Source of the DNA: Chrysoperla carnea
Lineage: Eukaryota > Arthropoda > Insecta > Neuroptera > Chrysopidae
Assembly: GCF_905475395.1 (NCBI RefSeq)
Contig: NC_058338.1
Span: 36,586,935 to 36,650,934, forward strand
Reading direction: 5' to 3'
DNA length: 64,000 nucleotides
In this document: in pieces, positions 21,441 to 33,605 of the stretch
Layout: each line of letters starts with the position of its first letter
Numbering within the stretch: the stretch's first letter is position 1
Position numbers and translations under genes: made by a program
Notes under the pieces: generated by a model
Told to the model about the DNA's origin: nothing
What the model saw: only the letters and a program-made list of their open reading frames with translations
Databases searched by the model: none

Positions 21441-21904
21441 TAGTTTTTTTCAAATAGTCAAAGGAAAACAGAGAAAATAACTTTTTATTTCTGCAACTAC
21501 AATAAATATTGTGAAAATTTTTTTGTTTATGTAAATTGTTTTTAAAAACAAATTCAAGTTTTTTTTTAATGAATTATAAATTTATTTTCAAAATATTTAC
21601 CTTTGGAAAAAGTTCAATAATTTTATCTGGAGGATATATATTGAAAATTTAGAGGTCAACTTCATTTTTTTTTAAATTTAATTTTATAATTATTTCCTGC
21701 AATTTTTTATTAGCGATTTTTTTTTTAAAGAAAATGTAGTATAAGTTTTATAACAATGTGATGATTTTGTCGGAGCAGGTATTCAAAGATGGTTAAAAAA
21801 AACACAATTTTAGAAAATTTGGTACTGCAATTTAGTTGAAATAATGTTGTTGTATAGTCATTGCTATAATTTTCTTAGATTACTGATCTTAATGGAGAAA
21901 ATAA

Positions 21905-22465
21905 AGCATTTGACCTACGGAAAAAAATTCCGCACCAGTAAATTTTTATGGGAGCCGGGGAAAATATTTGTCTGAGAGTACTTAATAAAATCATTTTCAT
22001 GCAAACTTTTTGCTTTTTCGATTTAATTTTGTCCATAAAGTGGGACAGAAGAACCCTATTTTCGAACACCACATTTTCTTTATTTAACATTTAAAAAAAA
22101 AAACTATTGGATTTTATATTTTGGGCAATGAATTTTTTGATCCTTGACATTTTTTACCCAAACTCACCGTTTTCAAGTTAAACATTCGAAAAAAAATCGC
22201 CGAAAACTTATTATTGACGAAGATAAAGATTTTTTTGTGGTTTCCGTCAAAAATTTAATTTGAAAGCAATCAGATTTTACTTTTAGAACGATTTTGAGCA
22301 TTTTTTACTTCTGAAAATTTTCAACAAAACCTCACCGTTTTCGGTCGTAAATCGAAAAAGCACAAGTTCACATAAATATGATTTTGTTGAGTATACTTGA
22401 ACAAATATTTTCAACCGGCTCCCATAGAAATCTACCGGCGTGGAGTATTTTCCTGGGTTAGACTG
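21905..22465. mobile_element. Foldback element, family D copy 1
   Basis: The left arm (about 21931-22035) and right arm (about 22339-22440) are inverted copies of about 100 bp: 'atttttatgggagccgg' on the left and 'ccggctcccatagaaat' on the right. The spacer holds two 'tcaccgttttc' blocks and a 'ttattgacgaagataaagat' block, all of which recur in the larger element at 32545-33605. There is no open frame of note. Confidence 0.75.
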
Positions 22466-23002
22466 TTTTTTCAGTTTTAGCTCCTCGCTAACTCGCATGT
22501 AAATTTTTATTTTTACATCGCTATCCACACAAAAAATACAAATTTTTTCTTGAAACATATTGTTTGGTCATTTTTCATCGCGCAACACTTATATAAACCC
22601 ATATAATTAAAGCGTGCCTCAGACTTAGCACGCGATTGATTAATTTCACCTCTATACCTACGTGTCAGCAGTTAGCTATCTACGGGCGTAGGTCTCGGAA
22701 ATTTGTTGATCAGTTTACAGCGTATTACAAAATAATTCCAGACAAATAAATTTTCTTATTAAAATTAAGGAATTAGCATAATAATATTTAAGTTGATTTG
22801 GCCGTCAGATAAATATACCGGTTTCAAATGAATTACTAATAGGATAAGAATAATTTATTTATACCTATTTATAAAAACAAATACATTTATTTAAATAAAA
22901 ATAAATGTTATTTAAAGTCAAAGTTTAAATTTTAATCATAATAAGTAATCTTTGTGCTTATAATATCGGTGTTTAGTATTAATTGTTAATTTTGTTTATA
23001 AA

Positions 23003-26000
23003 ATGAATTTAAAAGTAATAATTTTATTAAATGTTTTAACGTTTCTAAAATTAATTCAAGCGAATCATCACCACGATCACGATAAGGCTAATCTTAAAGA
23101 TCATCACCATAAAAAATCAATTGAACCAAAATTTGCATGGCATCAATTACTATTTAAAGATTTGCCATCAGATAGTGATGATTTAGAAGAAGAATTTATA
23201 CCATACAACAATGTACCAATGGGTGTTAGTAAATGGGGTGATAAATTAATTATTACCGTACCACGTCGTAAACCAGGAATACCATCAACTTTAAATTATA
23301 TTAAATTAAAACAACATTCTTCCAAACATGAAGATAATCATAATATTGATGTACCATTAATTCCATACCCAAATTTAGACGTAAATAAATTACGTTTGAC
23401 TCCGACTCCAGATACATTGAACTTAGTTTCAATTTATCGTACGACTGTGGATGAATGTGATCGATTATGGATGGTTGATACTGGTTTATTGGAATATACA
23501 AGTAAGTTATCAATCGTTTATCATGTTTTGCTTGTTAATTAAAAATTCGTTAAAATCTGAAACGAGCGTAAAGGAGTAGGTTTTTAATTTGTTTAAATAA
23601 ATTTCGGGACCTGGGATTTGTTTCAAAGATATGGTTCCAGGTGAGAATTTCTGGGCATGAAATTTTGGAACCAGTAAGAACCAGCACTATTATTTTGATG
23701 CCAAGAAGGGGGAATTTTTTTAGCCCCAAGTTGCACCACTCATTGGTAAGCTAGTTCTCTTACTTCCATAGATAGTAATCAAAAATATTTTCGGCGCACT
23801 TAAGGATATATGAAAACATTTTATATTTTCTTCTGCTGTGTTAAATATTCTGCTGTTAATAATTGTTTAGTTTTGGCATAGTCAACTTTTGGACTTTCAT
23901 TATTGTCCTCCTTTTTAGCGAATTTCAGTTTGTAATTGTTTTTTTTTTTCGTTTTAAAGGAAATCGAACATATGTTCGTTCACCCAGAATACTAGTATTG
24001 GATTTAAATAAAAATGAATTCATTCATCAATTTGAAATAGCTGATGAATTACATACACCAAAATCAACTTTTGCAAGTATTGCTGTGGATGTAACACCGA
24101 ATCATTGTGATCAAACATTTGCTTACATACCCGACTTAAGTGCAAATCAAGTGGTGGTTTATGATATGAAGTATGCGGTATTTAATTAGATTTTAAGATT
24201 ACAAATAGACATCAAATTTAGATAATTTTCGTTATATAAATAGAAATTCGTTATATAATCGGTCCAATTACTCGGGGATATTTGGGGTCGCTGTACACGA
24301 ATGTCGTGACAGAATTGATCCTTGAGGTGAATTGACCTGGTGCTCCATTCTGTCGCAACAATCGTGTACAGCGACCTCAAAAATCCCCGAGTAACGAGTT
24401 TGGACCGATTATACAACGAATTTCTCGAAAACTCCAGTAGACGACGAGGATACTGTTTACCCTGTGTACCAAGTACCGCGGAGACCAATTTTTTAACAAG
24501 TTTGGAATGATTTTCATCTTTATTAACCGAATTTTGAATTTAGTATCAAAAAGGGATCAACTTGGAAAAAAATTCTTTTGACAACTTTTGACTTAAGTAA
24601 CAAAGATTACGTTTACCGATTTTAGGTTTATCGGACACAATCGTACCTGCAAACCAATAACTCACCGCTTTTCCCAAGTGGTGGATCTAACCTGACTACT
24701 TTACAACTCGGCAAGATGGGGTTTTAAACTTCATTGATCTCTTAAGAAAACTCAACGAATCAGTTCTCGTACTCAAAAAAATATGCAATGATGCAAAATG
24801 GATACCATTATGTAATTTGTTTTTGAGATTTTATTTAACTTCCATCAATGTAATTCTAGGAATCAAAAAGCTTGGAAAGTGAATCATGATAGTTTCCATG
24901 GTGAACCCGATGGTGGAAAGTTTGATATAAATGGTTTACAGTTTCAATTACCTGATGGTATATTTAGCATTGCTTTGTCACCGCACCAAGAAGCAGGCTT
25001 AAGAACAGCATATTATCATGCATTGGCCAGTACTAATGAATACAGTGTCTCCACAAATGTTCTTAAAAATCAATCCAAATTTAATGATAATGTTTTTATA
25101 CGCTTAGGCGATAAAGGGATTAAACAAGAAACTAATTGTTTTGTCATGGATCAGAAAACTGGAGTTTTATTTTATAATCAAGTAAGTTTTCTTAAATACA
25201 ACTTATAAAGCTTTAAATTTAGGTTCCTAATTTTTTACAAAACTTTAATACAAAACTTTATTAAGCGCCCCATTTTCATATATCTTCGAAAATATTTGAA
25301 TACATTTTCCTTTTTCTCATATGATTGAAAACTTATACATGGTTTACCGCGAATAAATACGCAATCTGTTAAATCACATTTGAACATTATTAAGTCGAAA
25401 AGACTTCATACAAATTTGAGAATAGCTAGAATTAAGTCAGCTATATTCTGAATTATCTAAGTTATGTAGGTACCTAATTACTACATTAATGTAGTAATTA
25501 GGTAAATTAAATAATGTAATGATTATTTAATTAATTATAAAAGCTTTATCGGTGAAAGTGATTAATTATCATTTATCACTAACTTTTGAGGCCTTCTTGT
25601 ATTGGTAGCATAATATACAGAATCAAAGTAATAAAGCAAAATTTTTTTAACACAAAATACCACAATTTCAAACAGCTGTATCTCTGCGAATAATCATGAA
25701 ATTTCGAATTGCAAAAGCGCGTTTGAAAACTTGAAGTTTTTAGTTTTGGAATCTATTGCTCAAAAACTTGTATCACTTCTTGCCACTTTTAACAGAGAGT
25801 TTAAAGGGTGAGAAATGTAAAATCATACAAAAATTTTAAAATTTCTTTTTTAACAAATTTGTTAAGACCAGTCGAAAGTTTGTTTATTTTTGTTGAAAAT
25901 GAGATATAAAAAGTTGCCAAACAAGTTTTTTGGATCAAGATACCTATTCGCATTCCAAGCAAATTTGAACGCAATAATTTTGTTTAAAATTTAAGAATTA

Positions 26001-26323
26001 TTTACCCACTGTTTATTATTGTAGATTACCTATACAAATTTTTATAGAGGTAATTTTGTTTTTTAATTCAGGTAAACATTAATGCATTGGCTTGTTGGAA
26101 TATAAAGAAACCATTTAATCAAAAGAATCATGTTCAATTATTCAACGATAATGATCGATATATTTATCCAAGTGATATTACCAGTGATGGACATGGAAAT
26201 ATTTGGGTTATGACAAATAAATTGCCATTTTTTATATTTCAAGGATTAAATTCAACAGATATCAATTTTCGTATTTGGTCATTTCGAGTATCAGATCTAA
26301 TATCACACACCAATTGTGCATAA
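23003..26323 (+). CDS. Yellow/MRJP-family secreted protein, complete
   Basis: Family member of the insect yellow / major royal jelly proteins (six-bladed propeller; roles in cuticle pigmentation or, in some members, dopachrome conversion). Exons 23003-23501, 23960-24170, 24860-25181, 26072-26323; phases fit and give 427 residues, usual for the family. A signal peptide (1-20) is followed by a histidine-rich stretch (HHHDHD, then HHHK, 22-37). Family blocks are visible: VPMGVSKWGDKLIITVPR, GIPSTLNYI (92-100), DECDRLWMVDTG (150-161), RILVLDL, FAYIPDL, GIFSIALSP, NALACWN and IYPSDITSDGHGNIWVM. Cysteines at DEC, NHC, TNC and LAC fit the conserved disulfides. I cannot assign the subfamily (yellow-e, -f, -h and so on), so no symbol is given. 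An AATAAA lies 36 bp after the stop. Intron 2 carries a MITE; intron 3 (25182-26071) shows nothing recognisable. Confidence 0.93.
24241..24425. mobile_element. MITE in intron 2 of the yellow-family gene
   Basis: About 70-bp arms are inverted copies: 'aaattcgttatataatcggt' on the left pairs with 'accgattatacaacgaattt' on the right, and 'gtcgctgtacacga' pairs with 'tcgtgtacagcgac'. It is roughly 185 bp with a short loop, so it could form a long hairpin in the pre-mRNA. It is relatively GC-rich compared with the intron. Confidence 0.8.
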
Positions 26324-26358
26324 GTTCGTACTTTTTATTGTATATTATGTGAAATTAT

Positions 26359-26364
26359 AATAAA
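26359..26364 (+). promoter_or_regulatory. Candidate polyadenylation signal of yellow-family gene
   Basis: AATAAA 36 bp after the stop codon. Confidence 0.55.
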
Positions 26365-27511
26365 ATGTTATATGTGCTTTTTTTTTTAATAAAACTATAA
26401 CTTATAAAATCCATAAGCATAATTGTTTAATTTCTTATATTAAAATTTCTCTAAAAATTTTCGTATGCAAATTGAACTATACGTCGTATTATGATGTTTC
26501 TTGAAAGTCTAAGAATATTTAATTAATTCTAGAATTTTAGATATTTATATTTTTAAGCACAATATTTGGAATTCCTTGATTTATCTTAAGATTCATTAAT
26601 ATAAAATTGAAATAAACGATATACATGCAAGTACAACACAAGTCGCAGAAAATAAATTTTACTATATTCTATATTGTATAGCCACAAGTGAAGCTCACTA
26701 ACTCACTGGCACACTCATTTATACAAATTGTAAGAGACTTCTAGGCGTGTTAGAAAGCTGCAATTTGTATTTATTCGAAGCAGAATTGCTTGAAACCTAC
26801 GGGAAAAATGCGAAAACTTCAAAACTTTTCATTTCATTCCAGAAAATCGGAAAACACTTCCCAAAATTACGTATTTCTGTTCTATACAAGCTAGACAGTT
26901 GGAATTTTTATCAATCAACCGAAATAGAGTCAAATTAATTTAACAGAATACTGCTTTTATCCCTTTTATTCTGTACATGCTAGAGAGATGCGAGTTTCTG
27001 TATTTGGTGGGGAATTTTTGCTGACATTATAATAGGCTTTTGTCCACTAAGAATAAATTGGTTGGATAAAAGTTTCTAATGATTAATCATGATATGTAGA
27101 CAACAATACACAAAATTATTTTTCATTAAAATTAGGCTTATTATTATTTTTATAAAATAATTTTAGTAAAATTAAGTAATAAGTCGCCTTCAATACGTTA
27201 TTACTCGCAAGAAAATTATTGATAGAAAGTATTTTAAAATAGTTATAACTTTTTTGTGCATGTTTTTGAAGTCAGTTATATTTTGTAAAATAATTTTTTT
27301 TATCTGACTTTTAAAAGACATTGAACATTTTTACAATTTAAGTTACAAAATTTTTAAGGAAGATTATTTTTTATTAATATCAGCGCTTGTTTTTACTTTA
27401 CCATATTTACCTATTCACTTAATAAATGAAAAAATTAAACAAACTGTTCATATGAATACGACCCTTATGTTTCAGATCATCTCTTCACTTCTCAGATAAC
27501 AAATATTGATA

Positions 27512-28000
27512 CAGTAGGACTCTCACTAATCCGGACTCATTAAAAACCTAGGGGTGTCATATTATTGGATTTGTTCGGATTTTTAGGTTGTTTAGGGTTC
27601 TAATTTAAGATGGTTTATGTAATACAAATAGTGTTGTTTTATACTCATTACACGGCGCGGCGGACGAAAATTGTTGAATGTGTCGAACTATTGAGTGTGC
27701 AGATTACTGAGACTCTGAAGTTTTAAATATTTTTTTTCACCTCCGTGCAGAAAGTGTCAACTTTCTGACCACTGAGCAGAATAAAGTTGCCGCTATCCAC
27801 CTCCGTCGGGGAGAAAAATAGTATACACACCACGGGCGCAAGTAAGTAATGTCTCCGATCTCATGTTCATTATCCGTAGACAAACATAGTCCGTAGTCCG
27901 TATGCTCAGTGTTCCGGCACAGCAATCTGAACAGTTTTCGCCCGCCATTTAATATGCTATAAACCATAAACGTGTAATACATAAACCATCTTAAATTAGT
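27512..28000. mobile_element. Pogo/Tigger-like end plus inner inverted repeat
   Basis: The left end TACAGTAGGACTCTCACTAA then TCCGGACTC resembles the ends of pogo/Tigger-type elements that insert at TA. Further in, TAATTTAAGATGGTTTATGT (near 27600) has an inverted copy near 27974-27996. No matching right terminus for the CAGTAGG end was found, so the element is truncated or composite. Confidence 0.45.
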
Positions 28001-29263
28001 GCATTATGAAATTTCCAGTTTCTTTAATATTTAAGTACAGAACAATTTTAAGTTTTATTTTGATCACAAGCCCCCACCCCCCCCCCATCCACAACGTCCC
28101 AATTTTATGCGCTGCTTTGATCAACCTTTTCAGCACATCTGAGTGTTACAACACAACGATTGGCGCAAATTCGAGATCGTTAGAAAAAATGACTCTGACT
28201 AATACTTTATAATCGTGCGAATACTTATCCCTGACTATGAAATTTCGGGCCCATTACAGAAACTTTCAGTATGGGAAATTAAATAGATAAATAACTTTAT
28301 TAATACCTGCGGATTAAAAGTGTATATGGTACAGTATGGCTATTGTCTTACAGATTAAAATTTTAATTTTATTGTTATGAATCCTGCCCTGTAAAACTAA
28401 CATCGAAATTCGACTAATTATGATTTTTCTACGGGACGGATTTTCTTGAATATGCATTTCTTTTAATCTGATTGGACAGAAGCCAGCATATATTTGTCGC
28501 AAGCTTTTTCTTTCAGTTTTCAAAGAAAATATTACTTGTAAAGGTCAAAAAATATTTTACAGGGAAAAAATTATAAAATTCGGTCGGAGGGAAATATACC
28601 TTTACTATTTTTAGTATTTTATTATTATTTATGTCACGTATGTAGTATAATATAAATGTCACGTGTATTCGATGCAAAAATTGAAAACGTAATGTTAACA
28701 GGTACTAAAATAAAAATTCACTCGATTTTATATATTTTATGGCAAGATAAAATGAAAATGTCCAACAAATTTTTGGATATTTTATTATATTCATCTTTTC
28801 GATTCACAATCACAATCGATTAATTTTATTATATTATGCAGGTCCGCTACGCTTTCGAAGAAGTGCTGTTTTCAACCATATTTTATATTTTTGAGCAAGA
28901 AATCAGGGCCCGATTTAGCTATTTAGCCGCTCCAGGCAAAAAATAATAATTGCCGCCCTTTACACTCATATAAGTATTTCAATCGTGATCGAGATAGATG
29001 ACCAATACAAATACTTTGGTGATCAGAAAAACATTTTTCCTTATCCTCCAAATTCTGTGGAATTTCGGTTTTAATCTGTTTAAACCAGAAAGTTTTCAAT
29101 ACGAATCTGATTCTTGAAATCATAAAAATAATTTTTATTATCGTAAAAAAATATTGTTTACAAAAGAAAAGTGATAAAATGGAATGTTAAAATTTAATTA
29201 TTTCTACAACACTGTAGAACTCAACTAATCCAAGTGATTCAAACAATCTAATTATTTTCAACA

Positions 29264-31600
29264 ATGGTTAAGGATTCAGTAGCTTTGGTGACAGGAGGTG
29301 CTAGTGGAATTGGCTTAGCAACAGTTGAACAATTATTAGAAAACAATGCAAGAGTAAGTCAATTATTAAAAATTCCAAGTTTTGTTTGCAACAGGAGATG
29401 GTAGTGAAATTGGCCTTGTAACTGTTTAACAATTGACAGAAAACGGTTCATGAATATGTCACTTAGTGAAAATTCGGTGTTGTTTCACTGATTCATCGTA
29501 ATATTGTATGAATATTTTAGGAAGCATCGATTACTAAATTTATCGAAATTGTGAAGTTAAATTATAAGTTCTATACTTTAATAAAATATTAAACATTCGA
29601 TTATTTATAAATAAACACACCCCAAAAACAGGCCTGAGAATTATTGGTACTCATATCTAAGTAAAAAAAAATCATAGCGCACAAGCTGCGTTAGCTAAAC
29701 GAATTCCCTAAGAGATTGAAAAATTAACAAATTTTTCTTAAAATCTAATATTGCATTTTTAGTTTAGAAAATGTGTTTAAATTTTTTTTTTCAATCACAG
29801 GAAGTTTACATTGTTGACATAAATCAAGAAAATGGCGAGAATGCACTCAAAACTTTAGGAAAGAAATATGGAAATGATCGAGTTAAATTTTTAAAATTGG
29901 ATGTAACAAACTTGGAAGATTTTCGAAGTAATTTTCCCCATAGACTTATACCATTTTATATTAATTTAAACCAAGCAATTTTATATTACCAAATTTAATT
30001 TTTAGATATATTTGAAAAAATTATCAAAGAGAGTGGACGAGTGGATATACTCATTAATAATGCAGGAGTTCTTGTTGGCGACAAAGTATTGGATATTAAT
30101 ATTGTAAGTGGAAATAAGAAAGGATAAGGGATAAGTACCTTATCCTTGCCATTATACTTGATTCCTTTTTACTTATGGATTTTTCTCATTAATATATCCC
30201 CCGATGCTAGTAAGAAATTTAATCCAAAATTTCACCTACAGAATGTTCGATTTACATCTAGGCATATAAATATCACGAGTAGGACAGAGTACATGCGTTA
30301 AGCAATGCATCTAAGTAAGAGGTATAGGCAGATGTTATATGAAATTGCAAAAGTGACTTGTATCGTGGCTTATCTGTTGTAGTTCATCTATTCAACTGAG
30401 AAACTCCCACTCTCCAATCGTCTTACAACTACCTCAACGCATATCGAAGCTTCAACACATGTATATAATACCTCTCACTTAGATAATTGCTTAACGCATG
30501 TATTTTGTCATACTCGTGATATTATTATGCCTAGATGTAAATCGAACATTCTGTATAGCATTGCATTCGATTTCTTTGCAATATAGTCGGTTTTTGCTTA
30601 CATTCAAACGTAAACTGTTCATCTCTGTTACTTATTTTATATGATTTGACTTTTACATGACCTTGAAGGTCAAAATCATATTCCAGATCGATTTAAGTGT
30701 CTTTTTGAATCTATTTTCTGCTTTCATGAAAGACAGACGGACACAATATATAGCGGTTAAACTTTAACACTTCTTTTTTTTTGGTTCGAAGATTATAAAT
30801 AAGTAGCCGGTATATTTATTATCAAGATATCCTACCGAGACTCTTATATTTTTGGAATGACCATTGTTTTAATTAATAGAAGCGTTGTAGCACCTAAAGT
30901 AGAAATTTTTGTTTGAGAATTCCATATAATTATAACTTATATAAAATCAATTAAATTATTTTAGGGTGGAGTTCTTAATGGATTAAAATTAGCAATGATT
31001 TTTATGAAAAAAGGATCAAAAATAATTAATACTGCTTCCAAGGCAGGATTAAGAGGCCAAGGACAATGTGCTGAATATATAGCATCCAAGCACGCAGTAG
31101 TTGGATTAACCAAAGCATTTTCGGTAAAAAAAATTATATTCTGATTATTAAAACTTATAACATCTACCAAAAGTAGAAAGTAGATGTTCCCACACGTAGA
31201 AACAAAAAATAAATAAAAGAAATTTTTGTTTAAGGCTAGTTACTGGTACGATAAAACACAAATTTCCGTAATGGCGATATGCCCAGGTATGACAGAATCT
31301 CCATTAGTCCATACTATTCCCAACACAGAAGCCAACCAAGATTTAATTAAATTCTTCAACATTTTAAGAAAAACCGCACAACTGTAAGATTTCCAACCTT
31401 TCTCAAAAGATAAATTATAGTATATTCATGTATATGTATATCTTTTGTTTCACAGAACTGAAAGTGTAGCCAAAAGCATGGTCACAATATTAAAAGTTGG
31501 TAAAAATGGTTCATTTTGGATTTCAGAGGATAATAAACTATTTGAAATCGAATTTCCAGTTTATACAGATTTAATTAAAAGGGAAGTACCATTTTTCTAA
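29264..31600 (+). CDS. SDR dehydrogenase, 15-PGDH-like, tandem copy 1
   Basis: Classical short-chain dehydrogenase resembling 15-hydroxyprostaglandin dehydrogenase and insect alcohol-dehydrogenase-like SDRs; probably a cytosolic NAD-dependent alcohol oxidation, substrate unknown. Exons 29264-29353, 29801-29927, 30006-30103, 30965-31123, 31235-31383, 31456-31600; all phases fit and give 255 residues, the usual size. TGGASGIG (10-17) binds the cofactor. Asp36 at the end of the second strand predicts NAD over NADP. NNAG is at 90-93, and the catalytic tetrad is Asn104, Ser130, Tyr143 and Lys147 (YIASK). The ICPGM motif follows. No signal peptide or membrane segment. Intron 3 contains a 315-bp MITE. 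The first exon and the start of intron 1 are nearly identical to copy 2, 6.8 kb downstream, although the other exons differ. Confidence 0.93.
29381..29455 (+). pseudogene. Relic of a duplicated SDR exon 1 inside intron 1 (copy 1)
   Basis: The block 'gcaacaggagatggtagtga' and what follows matches exon 1 from the TGGASGIG codons onward (acaggaggtgctagtgga...) through the 'aacaattattagaaaac' region. It is interrupted by a stop codon and substitutions. It appears to be a decayed tandem duplicate of exon 1, retained in both SDR genes (other copy at 36151-36224). Confidence 0.7.
30239..30553 (-). mobile_element. 315-bp palindromic TA-flanked MITE, copy 1
   Basis: Terminal inverted repeats CAGAATGTTCGATTTACATC... 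run about 60 bp from each end and the flanking dinucleotide is TA on both sides, as for Tc1/mariner-type insertion. It sits in intron 3 of SDR copy 1. The middle (a 'cttgtatcgtggcttatctg' block) is the reverse complement of the middle of the copy at 54164, so the two inserted in opposite orientations. There is no coding capacity. Confidence 0.9.
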
Positions 31601-32202
31601 CGCCGAATTTAGCTGAACCCTAAAAGGTTTAAAATATATTAATAAGTTTAACATTATAGTTATAGTAAATTAAGAAAATACTATTAAGAAGATATCGATT
31701 TTATAGTTTGTGTTATTTGTTGTTGATTATCTCGATAGTCGACCAAAAATAGCTTTTATATCGGTTTTATTTAAGTTAAATTAAAATTAATTAAAAAACG
31801 AAAAAGTAATAAGCATTCAAAGATTATTCCTCATCTCTTTCAGGCAAAACAGAGTTTTATATGTAATCTCTATGGTCATACCACATGCAAAGACGTCACT
31901 ATCTATATCTTCCCCTGTGTTTAATTAGGAGTCTTAAACGTTCATATTTTGCAAAAAATTTTAAAAACAAACTTCAGTTTTCTGCCCGTTCAGGAGAATT
32001 CTTCACCTGAAGTGATAAAAAAAATTTACTCATCATCCCCATTATACGATTTTCACCTTTCATATTCAATCAAGATTTTCAACTTTCTAACGCATAAAAA
32101 GGGTGATTTATTTCCAATTTAATAACAGATGGCCTTCCCGATATTTGTTATTACAACATAAGCATTTATAAAGCTTACTAATACTTAATTGTTTAAAAAT
32201 TA

Positions 32203-32270
32203 ATTTAAACAAGTGAAAACAAACAATTAACTGAGTTAACTGTTGAAATACCCTATATAGAAAGTGTTGA
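32203..32270 (-). repeat. Repeat A terminal fragment
   Basis: Only the terminal motif is present, in reverse orientation: 'aacaagtgaaaacaaacaat' followed by the palindrome-like 'caattaactgagttaactg' and 'ttgaaataccctatatag'. The remainder is missing. Confidence 0.75.
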
Positions 32271-32382
32271 ATGTCAGAGCTTGCATTATTTTTTATAAAT
32301 TAAGAATAGTTTAAAAAACCAATAGAATTATGGCGGCCTTTCGGTTGCCATTTATTTGTTTTTCAAAAATTTTCGAAAGCAT

Positions 32383-32476
32383 TTTCTCCCTATCTTCCGA
32401 CTCCCTATCTTCCTACTCCCTATCTTTTATACGTTTGGTAAAAATTATAAGGTCCACGAGTAAAAATTATAAGGTC
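32383..32476 (+). repeat. Short tandem motifs
   Basis: Three 'ctccctatctt' units in a row (about 32384-32425) are followed by two 'taaaaattataaggtc' units (about 32440-32476). They are imperfect minisatellite-like repeats of no obvious function. Confidence 0.7.
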
Positions 32477-32544
32477 AAGTATATTAAGTTTTTATAAGGT
32501 TGCCACTTAGTCGATCAAATAAAACCGAAAAAACAATCTAACCA

Positions 32545-33605
32545 AGGACTCGCCGTCAGTTGATTTTTTTGGGATCCGGTTGGGAATTAGTCGGAGTGTA
32601 CTCGCAACAAAGTCATATTCATGCGAACATATGTTTTTTCGAATTACGCCCATAGGGTGGGACATAAGTACCCTACTTCTGGACACCAAATTCTCTTTTA
32701 TTTTAAATTTAAAAAAGCTATTGCATATATATTATGAACAATTCTCAACGTTTTTTAATCCCTAACATTTTTTACCTAACTTCACTGTTTTTGAGATATA
32801 AGCATTTAAAAATTAAAAATGCGGTTTTTCATCGAAAATTCGTTATTGACGAAAATAAAGATGATTTAGTTCTGGTTTTGTTCTGATCAAAAATTCAACT
32901 TGAAAGACATTAGGTAGATATTAAATTTGGACGATTATAGCTAAGCATTTTTTGATTCGTGTCAATTTTCACCAAACCTCACCGTTTTCGATTTAGTCTT
33001 AAACGTTACATAAAGTACAAATTTTTCCAAAAATTTGTTATTGACGAAAATAAAGATTATTTTGTGGTTTTGGTAAAAATGTTTTGGGAAAACTATGTTT
33101 ATTTTTATTCAAAACAATCTTTATTTTACGCCAATAACAAATTTTCGGCAAAAACCCGTTTTTTATTTTTTAAACTCTTATACATCGAAAACGGAGAAAT
33201 TAGCTAAAAAATACCAAGAGTGAAAAATGTTTAGAAAATGTTTCGGAAAAATTTGTACTTTTTTTTTAACGCTTTTATGTCGAAAACGGTAATTTTTATA
33301 ATCGTCCAAATACAGTATCTAATGGCTTTCAAATTGAATTTTTGATCGAAACCAGAAATGTCAGGGATTAAAAAATGCTGGAAATTGTACATAATATAAA
33401 ATATATACAATAGTTTTTTTTTAAATTTAAAATAAAGAGAATGTGATATATCAAGAAGTGGGGTATTTCAGCCCCGCCCTATGGGCGTAAATCGAAAAAG
33501 CTCAAGTTCGCATAAATATGACTTTGTTGAGTACACTCAGACAAACATTTTCCAACGGCTTCCATAAAAATCCACTGCCGGGCTTGATTCCTGGGGCAAA
33601 TGCTT
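32545..33605. mobile_element. 1-kb foldback element, family D copy 2
   Basis: The two ends are long inverted copies (over 200 bp): 'caacaaagtcatattcatgc' and 'tacgcccatagggtggg' on the left pair with 'gcataaatatgactttgttg' and 'cccgccctatgggcgta' on the right. The inside contains repeated 'ttattgacgaaaataaagat' and 'tcaccgttttcg' blocks shared with the element at 21905. Whole length is about 1.06 kb. There is no transposase frame, so it is non-autonomous. Confidence 0.85.

Larger units (their letters stand above)
21094..23002. other. Interval between IYD and yellow-family gene
   Basis: About 1.9 kb without a supported gene. It contains a repeat A sister fragment (21205-21440) and a foldback element (21905-22465). 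The last 400 bp before 23003 is AT-rich and should contain the yellow promoter; no clear TATA or initiator was identified. Confidence 0.6.
26324..29263. other. Interval between yellow-family gene and SDR copy 1
   Basis: About 2.9 kb without a supported gene. There is a Tigger/pogo-like fragment near 27512-28000. The rest is AT-rich sequence with no clear family, including a 'gggcccgatttagc' phrase near 28908. The SDR copy 1 promoter should lie just before 29264. Confidence 0.55.
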
